A stretch of 52,350 nucleotides of DNA from Candidatus Daviesbacteria bacterium (lineage in GTDB: Bacteria; Patescibacteriota; Microgenomatia; Daviesbacterales; UBA10151). The DNA lies in assembly GCA_027451625.1 (NCBI GenBank), contig DAIDIY010000047.1:1-52350 (forward strand), in the 5' to 3' direction. The stretch's first letter is position 1. Each line of letters starts with the position of its first letter. The notes under the pieces were generated by a model that saw only the letters and a list, made by a program, of their open reading frames with translations, was not told where the DNA came from and made no database searches. A program made the position numbers and the translations under genes. Shown here piece by piece: positions 30,871 to 38,148 of this stretch.

Positions 30871-33060
30871 ATGCTTTCAGATTTTGTATATATTTTTATA
30901 TTTTGGTTAGTTTTATTCTCAATAGGTTTAGTCTTTTTACCTTTGACAGTAACTATTTTCAATAAGTTCTTCGACAGAGGTTATATTTTTTCAAAAATAT
31001 TAGGTCTTACAATAATCAGTTATTTAATATGGATTCTATCAAGTTTTAAAATTTTTCCATTTGCTACATGGGAGATAATTTTAGTATTTTTAGCGTTTAT
31101 CATCTTCAATACATATCTTGCTTCTAAGACTGGCCTAAAACAAATTATTACTTTGCCAATTAAATTATTTGTGGTAGAAGAAGCTATCTTTCTTTTTTGC
31201 CTAACATTCTGGTCATACATTCGCGGATTCAATCCTCAGATTCATGGATTAGAAAAATTTATGGATTATGGATTCGTTAATTCGATTATTCGTTCTACTT
31301 ATTTTCCTCCAAAAGATTTATGGTTAACTCCTTTCACAATCAATTATTACTATTTTGGTCATCTAGTTACTGTAGTCTTAACTAAACTCTCTGGGATCAA
31401 TCCCGATATTACCTATAATCTGATGATTGCCACTCTATTTGCATTTGCATTCAGTGCTTCGTTCTCAATTGGAACAAACCTGTTTCATAAATTAAACCCC
31501 AATTCAAATAAGCTTATCTTTTTAGCAGGATTCCTAAGTGCCTACTTGGTTAGTTTAGGAGGAAACTTACATACGATATACATTTTTTTTCAAACGTATA
31601 CTCCTCCGGACAAGCCGGTACCGTTTTGGCAACTTCCTCTCCAGCTGAATTTAACAGGTTATTGGTATCCAAATGCTACCAGGTTTATTCCTTTTACTAT
31701 TCATGAATTCCCTATATACTCTTTCGTTGTTTCAGATCTTCATGGGCATGTCTTAGACATACCATTTGTTTTGGTATTCATCGCATTTATAATTAAATTC
31801 TTTTTCGAACCTAAATTTACTAAGTTAGATCTTTTACTGAGCTCGTTACTAGTCGCAGTATTCTTAATGACCAATGTACTTGATGGTCCGATATATCTTA
31901 TGATTATTGGTCTGGTTTTTTATTCGAAAAAAGTCTACCAACAAGCTATTGACAAGGACATATCATTTATCAAGAGTATGACTCTTAATCATAATTCAGT
32001 AATACTTAATGTAATTAAACAGGTAGGTATAATAACTGTTCTGTCCATAGTATTATCTTTTCCTTTTTGGGTTAATTTTAAGCCGTTTGGAGCAGGAATT
32101 GGGGTTATATGTGCACCGACGTTTTTAACGAAGATTGGACACATAGGACCTCTGCTTTTTGAACCGGATCACTGTCAAAGATCGCCACTTTGGATGTTAC
32201 TTATTTTATGGGGACTACCTCTTTTCCTTACTTTAGTCTACCTATATTATTTAATCTATAAAAAACCTAAACAAAATTCTAAATTACATATTTTAGTCAC
32301 GACACTTCTTATTTCAGGATTTATTTTAGTTGCTATCCCAGAGATATTTTATGTTAAAGATATATACCCTGCCTACTATAGGGCTAACACAGTATTTAAA
32401 TTTGGTTATCAAGCATTTATAATCTTTGGACTGATCGGAGGATACATTCTAACCAGAATATTTGCCTCGGCAAAATCTATACCGATTGTAATCAAAGTTG
32501 TCACCTGTTTTTTATTGTTCCTGGCTGCGATTTATCCATATTTTGCAATCAATTCATATTATGGATCCCTTGCTTCTTATAAAGGACTTAATGGTTTTAA
32601 TTATTTCTCAACCCTGTATCCCCAAGATTACAAGGCAATCCTTTGGTTAAGACAGAATATTTCAGGTCAACCTGTAATTTTAGAAGCTCAAGGGGATTCT
32701 TATACAGACTATGCTAGAGTTTCATCTAACACTGGTTTACCAACTATTTTGGGTTGGCCTGTTCATGAATGGCTTTGGAGAGGTAGATATTCAGACAATT
32801 CTGTGGTCACTGGTAATTTTGATCCGACAATTCATGATGTTCCAGCTCCTAGAGTTAATGAAGTTACTACACTCTATCAAACATCAGATATTCAACTGAC
32901 CAAAGAGCTTCTTAAAAAATATCAAGTTCGTTATGTATTTATTGGAGCTTTGGAACGGCAGAAGTATCTAAATTTAAACGAGGTAAAATTTACCAAATTA
33001 GGTAAGATAGTTTTTTCTGATGGATTTACTAGTATTTATAAAATTAATCAAAATCTATAA
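30871..33060 (+). CDS. DUF2298-family polytopic membrane protein
   Basis: A 729-residue multi-span protein. The outer loop YYYFGHLVTVVLTKLSG (about 164-180) and the block SDLHGHVLDIPF (about 287-298) mark the DUF2298 (Chlor_Arch_YYY) family. This family occurs in Chloroflexi, archaea and CPR and has a GT-C-like build. YYRANTVFKFGYQA and a soluble C-terminal domain (about 600-729) with GWPVHEWLWRG follow. The biochemical role is uncharacterised; membrane glycosyl transfer is inferred from topology and from the three GT-C genes upstream. It ends the cluster and overlaps the convergent yjbQ stop by 6 nt. Confidence 0.85.
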   Translation: MLSDFVYIFIFWLVLFSIGLVFLPLTVTIFNKFFDRGYIFSKILGLTIISYLIWILSSFKIFPFATWEIILVFLAFIIFNTYLASKTGLKQIITLPIKLFVVEEAIFLFCLTFWSYIRGFNPQIHGLEKFMDYGFVNSIIRSTYFPPKDLWLTPFTINYYYFGHLVTVVLTKLSGINPDITYNLMIATLFAFAFSASFSIGTNLFHKLNPNSNKLIFLAGFLSAYLVSLGGNLHTIYIFFQTYTPPDKPVPFWQLPLQLNLTGYWYPNATRFIPFTIHEFPIYSFVVSDLHGHVLDIPFVLVFIAFIIKFFFEPKFTKLDLLLSSLLVAVFLMTNVLDGPIYLMIIGLVFYSKKVYQQAIDKDISFIKSMTLNHNSVILNVIKQVGIITVLSIVLSFPFWVNFKPFGAGIGVICAPTFLTKIGHIGPLLFEPDHCQRSPLWMLLILWGLPLFLTLVYLYYLIYKKPKQNSKLHILVTTLLISGFILVAIPEIFYVKDIYPAYYRANTVFKFGYQAFIIFGLIGGYILTRIFASAKSIPIVIKVVTCFLLFLAAIYPYFAINSYYGSLASYKGLNGFNYFSTLYPQDYKAILWLRQNISGQPVILEAQGDSYTDYARVSSNTGLPTILGWPVHEWLWRGRYSDNSVVTGNFDPTIHDVPAPRVNEVTTLYQTSDIQLTKELLKKYQVRYVFIGALERQKYLNLNEVKFTKLGKIVFSDGFTSIYKINQNL

Positions 33061-33495
33061 GTATTCTTCTCCTGATATCTGAACTATTAAGCTTCTATCT
33101 CTTATGTGGTCCAATTCGATAAAAAAAATATTTTGATAAGTTCCCAAAAGTAGTTTCCCATCAGATATAGGTATAATTTCAGAAGGTCCTAGAAGAAGAT
33201 GCTGACAATGTGAATGTGCATTAGGTTTTTTATCCAGCAGGTGATCAGGACTTTTTGAATGATTATACAAAGCCTCCTTGGGAGCAAGAGAGCAAAGAAA
33301 GTTTTTTATATCTTGCTCCAATAACTTTTCTGACTCTTGAATTATTACCGCTGCAGTCGTATGTCGAGAGAATATCAGAACCTGACCGTCTTTTATATTA
33401 CTTTCTTTTACCAAATCTCCTATTTTATCTGTAATATTAATCAGATCTGGAGCTTTATTTCGACTCTTTAAAGAGATAGTTGTTGTCTTTATCAT
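33055..33495 (-). CDS. YjbQ/UPF0047 family protein
   Basis: A 146-residue single-domain protein of the YjbQ family, some members of which show weak thiamine-phosphate synthase activity; the physiological role is unsettled. Diagnostic motifs are SRHTTAAVIIQE (His and Glu of the metal site), NAHSHCQHLLLG and the C-terminal IFFIELDHIRDRSLIVQISG. Length is normal. It is divergent from the sigma-factor gene across a 39-bp gap and converges with the DUF2298 gene, overlapping by 6 nt. Confidence 0.9.
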   Translation of the reverse strand: MIKTTTISLKSRNKAPDLINITDKIGDLVKESNIKDGQVLIFSRHTTAAVIIQESEKLLEQDIKNFLCSLAPKEALYNHSKSPDHLLDKKPNAHSHCQHLLLGPSEIIPISDGKLLLGTYQNIFFIELDHIRDRSLIVQISGEEYL

Positions 33496-33534
33496 TTTAG
33501 AAATTTATTATTTGTTATATTATTAGTCTTTGAA

Positions 33535-34101
33535 ATGATAAAAACTACACGGCCAAAAAGTCTAAGTTATAAAAGTTTCGAATCATCTTACAAGAAGCTG
33601 GCTCTGCCTATAATGAAATTTATTATTAAAAGAATGGGAACAAACAGTCCGGAAGCAGAAGAGATTTTTTCTCAAACTATGATTGCTGCTTGGCAAGGAT
33701 GGCTAACGTTTGAACACAAGAGTAGCTATTTTACATGGATTTGTCGGATAGCCCTTAATAAAATAGCAGATTATTACCGCAAAGAGATTAATAATCATTC
33801 CAGATTAATAGCTCCAACTCTAGAAGAGATAGCAAATATAGGAGATCCGAGCATAACTATTGATGAGTCATTAGCTCTTTTAGAATTAAGACAATCTGTA
33901 AGAGAATGTCTTAACCTACTACCAGAGCATAAAAGACAGTTACTATACCTTAGATTCTGGAAAGAACTAACCTATAGCGAGATCGCTAAATTATTAAATC
34001 AGAGCAATAGATCTATAGAAGGCAAACTATATAGATACAAAATTGAGCTTAAAAAAATTTTGATTTCGAAATACCCGGAGTTAATTGCGATTAAAAATTA
34101 G
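33535..34101 (+). CDS. RNA polymerase sigma factor, ECF-like (sigma-70 regions 2 and 4)
   Basis: A 188-residue sigma factor. Region 2 (about 20-85) contains SPEAEEIFSQTMIAAWQGW and the TWICRIALNKIADYYRK helix that contacts the -10. Region 4 (about 130-180), LPEHKRQLLYLRFWKELTYSEIAKLL, is the -35-binding helix-turn-helix. There is no region 3, as in ECF factors. No anti-sigma gene is adjacent on either side, so the usual partner is missing locally. An extended -10-like TGTTATATT lies 13 nt before the ATG. Its targets are unknown. Confidence 0.9.
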   Translation: MIKTTRPKSLSYKSFESSYKKLALPIMKFIIKRMGTNSPEAEEIFSQTMIAAWQGWLTFEHKSSYFTWICRIALNKIADYYRKEINNHSRLIAPTLEEIANIGDPSITIDESLALLELRQSVRECLNLLPEHKRQLLYLRFWKELTYSEIAKLLNQSNRSIEGKLYRYKIELKKILISKYPELIAIKN

Positions 34102-34150
34102 TATCTTCGCTGATTTTTTAAGATTAGAAATAAACGAAATACAAAGATAG

Positions 34151-35185
34151 TTATTTTTGCCTCTGGATTAAAAAATCAGCCATCTCAGAAAGGAGCTTTT
34201 TATGACCATGACTTACATTCATTCTTTGAATTATTTTATGAGCTTCTGAAACTAATCTTTGCGAATAATTCTGAGCAAAATCTAAAGCACCTGTACTAAT
34301 AAATAACTGCTTAACTTTTTCAAGATCTTCTTCATTTATCTCTCCATGACCATAATAGTCTCTTAAGACTTTTTTACTAAGACCACTTGATTTCTCAGCT
34401 GCTATAATATAAAGAATAGTTACTTTACCTTCTGCTACATCTGAAGTTACTGATTTTCCCAACTCTTTTTCATTACCAAATACTCCAAGAACATCATCTT
34501 GAATTTGGTAAGCTATTCCTAAATTTTCTCCTAGCAGCTTCAGTTGATAAAGAAGCTTGTCATCTCCATCTGCCAAAATTGCTCCAATTAGCAAAGGATA
34601 AACGATAGTATAATAAGCAGTCTTAAATTTATAGATTGTAATAACGTCATTTAGGCCATATTTTTGTTTCCGAGAAGCTAGTTTTACATCCAGCATTTCA
34701 CCTAACACTGTATTAATAAACATTTCAGAGAATGCTCCTAAAGCCTTAATTTTATTTTTATTGGAAAAGTTGGTTTCTGCGATTAAACGATTTGCAATGA
34801 AGAATCCAATATCTCCCAAACAAATAGTTTGAGCTATTGCTTCGTGATCTCCTCCCAAAGCTTGATACAAGGTTTTTTTACCTCTTCTTAGCATACTTTT
34901 ATCGATAATATCATCATGTGCTAGTATAGCTGTCTGAAAAATCTCTATAGCGGTTGATATTTTTAGTATATCTTCTGATTTTTCTCCACCACCAAGATCA
35001 TATCCTAGTTGCACCAAAGTTCCCCGGAGTCTTTTCCCCCCCTCAGAGCTACTTATAAAAGTTTTTGTTAAGGGTAATAATTTAGATGAGACTTGAGAGA
35101 CTCCTGAGTTCCATTTTTTAAGTTCTTGCCTCAAAGACTCATTAATATCAGTCCCTATTTGTTGTAAATAATCTAAAAAACCCAT
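34151..35185 (-). CDS. Polyprenyl diphosphate synthase (geranylgeranyl-type)
   Basis: Trans-prenyltransferase that builds C20 or longer chains from isopentenyl diphosphate. The first aspartate-rich motif is HDDIIDKSMLRRG (DDxxD at 91-95) and the second is QIQDDVLGVFG (230-237). The latter is followed by LGKSVTSDVAEGK, as in archaeal GGPP synthases. The residue five before the first motif is Ala (not an aromatic), which fits products longer than C15. At 344 residues the size is typical. It is divergent from isopentenyl phosphate kinase with only 39 bp between the starts, so prenyl precursor formation and chain elongation are probably co-regulated. Confidence 0.93.
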   Translation of the reverse strand: MGFLDYLQQIGTDINESLRQELKKWNSGVSQVSSKLLPLTKTFISSSEGGKRLRGTLVQLGYDLGGGEKSEDILKISTAIEIFQTAILAHDDIIDKSMLRRGKKTLYQALGGDHEAIAQTICLGDIGFFIANRLIAETNFSNKNKIKALGAFSEMFINTVLGEMLDVKLASRKQKYGLNDVITIYKFKTAYYTIVYPLLIGAILADGDDKLLYQLKLLGENLGIAYQIQDDVLGVFGNEKELGKSVTSDVAEGKVTILYIIAAEKSSGLSKKVLRDYYGHGEINEEDLEKVKQLFISTGALDFAQNYSQRLVSEAHKIIQRMNVSHGHKKLLSEMADFLIQRQK

Positions 35186-35207
35186 CTGCTAAATTTAGCA
35201 TAAAGGT

Positions 35208-35216
35208 TTGGTATAA
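35208..35216 (+). promoter_or_regulatory. Extended -10 promoter of the isopentenyl phosphate kinase gene, leaderless type
   Basis: TGG then TATAAT, followed by 8 nt to the ATG at 35225. It lies in the 39-bp gap shared with the divergent polyprenyl synthase. Confidence 0.65.
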
Positions 35217-35224
35217 TTCAATTC

Positions 35225-36019
35225 ATGTCAAGGAATCTTATTATCATCAAGATTGGAGGAAGTGTTATAACTGATAAGACTAAAGACATTCCGACTCCAA
35301 ATATTAAAATTATTAAAGATATAGGGCAACAGCTATCTCAACTTTATAAATTAGGGAGCTATCAGCTCTTACTGATTCATGGAGCAGGATCTTATGGTCA
35401 TCCTCTAGTCAAACAATTTAATTTAAATGAAGGAATAAAAACGGAAAAACAATTCTCAGCAGTCTCTCAAGTACAAAGTTTAATGATCCAATTAAATAAT
35501 CTAATGTTAAATTATTTCGATTTTCCTTGTACTGTTTTTCCTCCTCATTCTTTTATATATCAAGACAACAAAGAGCTCTCTTCTTTCAATACAGAGTTAA
35601 TCGAAAAAGCTCTTTCACAAAATATTGTTCCAGTTCTTTTTGGAGATATGATTTACGATATAAGTCTGGGATACTCAGTTGTCTCTGGAGACACATTAAC
35701 ATCTTACTTGGCTCAGAAGATATATCCCAAAAAAGTCATTTTTTTATCTGATGTCAACGGTATATATGATCGAAATCCTAAAATTTATTCAGAGGCTAAA
35801 CTGATTACTGAGATTAATAGCTCGAACTTAAAATCGGTACTAACCAAATTATCTACTAATAAATCAAATGATACAACTGGAGAGATGAGAGGAAAATTAT
35901 TAAGTATTCAAAAATATCTTCCAGGAATAGAAGTATTAATTATCAATGGAGGTTATCAACTAGATATTAGAGCTGCTGTCTCAGACTCATATCTTTTTGG
36001 GACCAAAATACTATTTTGA
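35225..36019 (+). CDS. Isopentenyl phosphate kinase
   Basis: Amino-acid-kinase-fold enzyme that phosphorylates isopentenyl phosphate to isopentenyl diphosphate, the last step of the modified mevalonate pathway known from archaea. The ATP loop is KIGGSVITDK (9-18). The hallmark HGAGSYGH (52-59) carries the catalytic His59 that separates this family from other kinases of the fold. GDTLTSYLA and FLSDVNGIYDRNP are further family blocks. At 264 residues it is of normal length. No other mevalonate-pathway gene is in the window. Its 3' end overlaps the convergent NUDIX-like gene by 64 nt. Confidence 0.92.
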   Translation: MSRNLIIIKIGGSVITDKTKDIPTPNIKIIKDIGQQLSQLYKLGSYQLLLIHGAGSYGHPLVKQFNLNEGIKTEKQFSAVSQVQSLMIQLNNLMLNYFDFPCTVFPPHSFIYQDNKELSSFNTELIEKALSQNIVPVLFGDMIYDISLGYSVVSGDTLTSYLAQKIYPKKVIFLSDVNGIYDRNPKIYSEAKLITEINSSNLKSVLTKLSTNKSNDTTGEMRGKLLSIQKYLPGIEVLIINGGYQLDIRAAVSDSYLFGTKILF

Positions 36020-36678
36020 TTGTTTCCTATTATATCCAAATAATCAAAGACTATAGAAGGTAATCTCCCCGAAGGGCTTTCGAGCACAGGTGGACGATAT
36101 AAAGATCCCAATGAAGCTCTTAATCTATAACAATAAACTCCGTCCCAAGTTCCAGGTCTCCAACCTAACCTACCTAGATTAATTGAAGTATCCTTTGATA
36201 ATTTAGTAGATAAAAGATGAAGAGCAGATTTAACTTCTGGATGAAGATTTTCTGGAATCTCTGGAGTTTGTTGTCCATGTAGTGTATACAAAGGAGCCTG
36301 TAAAATATTGGAGGCAGAGTGCCAATAGATACCATCCACATCATTAAATTGAGATCCACGACCTCTTTTATTAGTCGTATGGAGCTCGTAGATATTAACC
36401 CAAACCCCCGGAGTCATTTGTACACGACAGAGGTGCCCATCCTTTAAGCTCTCTGGCGTCAAAATCTCTATTTGCAAACCGGCTGCTTCCTCTTCTAATA
36501 GTCTAAGAGTCGTTTGGAAATCACTCTCTCCAGGTTCTTGTGTCTCCATAGGGATCGTCAACATCCCAGCTACTTTACCTGTTACACGTTTAGAAGTATT
36601 TTCTCTCGTAGACAAAATTTTTCCATCAGGACCTACGATTACGGCGCAAACTCCAGAGATATTAACAATTTCATTCAT
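35956..36678 (-). CDS. NUDIX-like hydrolase
   Basis: A 240-residue protein whose first half resembles a NUDIX domain. SGVCAVIVGPDGKILSTREN is the start of the fold, and PGESDFQTTLRLLEEE (about 49-64) aligns with the NUDIX box. The first Glu of REUxEE is Leu and the usual GG is missing, so the box is degenerate, though two acidic metal ligands remain. The C-terminal about 100 residues are outside the NUDIX core and not recognised. The last 64 nt are antisense to the isopentenyl phosphate kinase gene. Substrate is unknown and activity uncertain. Confidence 0.7.
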   Translation of the reverse strand: MNEIVNISGVCAVIVGPDGKILSTRENTSKRVTGKVAGMLTIPMETQEPGESDFQTTLRLLEEEAAGLQIEILTPESLKDGHLCRVQMTPGVWVNIYELHTTNKRGRGSQFNDVDGIYWHSASNILQAPLYTLHGQQTPEIPENLHPEVKSALHLLSTKLSKDTSINLGRLGWRPGTWDGVYCYRLRASLGSLYRPPVLESPSGRLPSIVFDYLDIIGNNQNSILVPKRYESETAALISS

Positions 36679-36715
36679 ATAAACATCTACTTCAGATTTA
36701 GAAAGTCTCTCGAAA

Positions 36716-37486
36716 TTAGCTTTTCAAAGCAGTTTCAATGGCAGCTTTAACATCGGAATAAGAGGCAGCACCATCAATATATTTACCGTTTATAAATAAT
36801 CCTGGCGTTCCAGTCACACCAGCAGATTGTCCAGCTGCCGTATCATTTTTTACTTCAGAGACATATTTATTACTATCTATACAATCATTAAACTGTTGGC
36901 TATTAAGCCCAAGCTCTGAGGCGAATTGTTTTAACTTATCTTTTGAGAATACTCCAGAGTTTTCAGATCCTTGGGAAGAGAATAATTTATCATGATATTG
37001 CCAAAATTTACTTTGATCATTAGCACATCTTGCAGCATTAGCTGCATCAATAGATTCTGGGCCTAAAAAGGCATAATCACGGTAATAAAATTTAACTTTC
37101 CCAGTTTTAACATAATCATTAATTATTCCCGGAACATAAGGTTCCCATCCTTCGATTTGACCTTTTAAAGCAAGTGTCGTCTGGCTATTAGGTTGAAATC
37201 CGCTAACCGCTCCACAAAAAGGACATTGATAATCAGCAAATTCAATTACAGTAACTTTAGCTGAAGAATCTCCCAATGGAGGAAGATTCCCTACAGTAGG
37301 AGGTTTTGGAGTTGGTGAAGGATGAACAGGAGCTGAGGAAGGATTGATAGATGACTGATAATTATTTGCAGATAACAACTTTAATCTTTGAGGAGATAAA
37401 ACTCCTCCAGAAATTAATATAGAGACGCTTATCATAAGACTACCAAGTAATACTGCGGTCTCCACTGACAGACCCTTCTTTTTCAT
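36716..37486 (-). CDS. DsbA-like thiol-disulfide oxidoreductase
   Basis: Exported thioredoxin-fold protein that forms or shuffles disulfides in surface proteins. It has one N-terminal membrane anchor (about 8-30), a Pro/Ser-rich linker (about 43-70) and then EFADYQCPFCGAVSG with the CPFC active site. The cis-Pro loop GTPGLFINGKYIDG is near the C-terminus. It belongs to the DSBA-like thioredoxin_4 group (BdbD-like), 256 aa. No DsbB/VKOR partner is in the window. Several nearby predicted exported proteins (16650, 19746, 21455) contain paired cysteines and could be clients. Extended -10-like TGTTATAAA lies 9 nt before the ATG. Confidence 0.92.
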   Translation of the reverse strand: MKKKGLSVETAVLLGSLMISVSILISGGVLSPQRLKLLSANNYQSSINPSSAPVHPSPTPKPPTVGNLPPLGDSSAKVTVIEFADYQCPFCGAVSGFQPNSQTTLALKGQIEGWEPYVPGIINDYVKTGKVKFYYRDYAFLGPESIDAANAARCANDQSKFWQYHDKLFSSQGSENSGVFSKDKLKQFASELGLNSQQFNDCIDSNKYVSEVKNDTAAGQSAGVTGTPGLFINGKYIDGAASYSDVKAAIETALKS

Positions 37487-37548
37487 TTGACTTAGTTTAT
37501 AACACTACTCGAAAATTTTCAATTTCAGATTAGGCACTTTTTATTTAG

Positions 37549-38136
37549 TTATTGATTATATTCATTCTGTGCCTCTTGAAAACCTTTTGTAATAATCGTA
37601 TCAATAGCTGAAACAGCCTTTTTAAGTACTCTCTCAATTTCTGTTTTTTCCTTAAGTTGAAATTCTTCAGTAACAAATATATTTGCATCCATGCTCTTTC
37701 TCCCTTGGTCGTTTAAATGAGTACTCTGATTACCAATTCCGATTCTTAGGCGAATAAATTGATCGCTACCCAAATTAGAAATAATAGACTCAACTCCGTG
37801 GTGTCCTCCTGCACTTCCTCCCATCCTAATTCTCAATCTCCCCAAAAGTAGATCCAAATCATCATGGACTATAATTAGGTCAATTAAAGAAACTTTATAA
37901 AAATGAACCAGAGCATTTACTGCCAAACCAGAGTTGTTCATATAAGTTTGAGGTTTAGCTAACAATAGATCTGATCCTACTTTTAGTATTTGAGAGTGAA
38001 ACTTAGTTGATTCTTCCCAATCAGCTTTTCGAGGATTATTTTTTTGGATAAATTTATTTAAAGCCATAAAACCTACGTTATGGCGTGTCCACAAATATTT
38101 CTCACCAGGATTTCCAAGACCGACAATCAGTTTCAT
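37549..38136 (-). CDS. pth: Peptidyl-tRNA hydrolase
   Basis: Releases stalled peptides from peptidyl-tRNA so the tRNA can be reused. VGLGNPGEKYLWTRHNVGF contains the catalytic His near residue 20. The tRNA-binding blocks KPQTYMNNSG, HDDLDLLLGRLRIR and GGSAGGHHGVESI are all present. The 195-residue length is normal. It is 12 nt downstream of the DNA ligase gene on the same strand and probably co-transcribed with it. Confidence 0.97.
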   Translation of the reverse strand: MKLIVGLGNPGEKYLWTRHNVGFMALNKFIQKNNPRKADWEESTKFHSQILKVGSDLLLAKPQTYMNNSGLAVNALVHFYKVSLIDLIIVHDDLDLLLGRLRIRMGGSAGGHHGVESIISNLGSDQFIRLRIGIGNQSTHLNDQGRKSMDANIFVTEEFQLKEKTEIERVLKKAVSAIDTIITKGFQEAQNEYNQ

Positions 38137-38148
38137 TGTTCTATAGAA

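Noticed and set aside
33480-33550. Mirror-like sequence between yjbQ and the sigma-factor gene
   Set aside because: It results from both proteins starting MIKTT on opposite strands; no longer symmetric site was found.
36514-36750. Antisense reading frames over conserved genes (for example 36514-36750, 24901-25173, 8316-8654)
   Set aside because: They overlap well-supported genes on the other strand and have no recognisable protein features.
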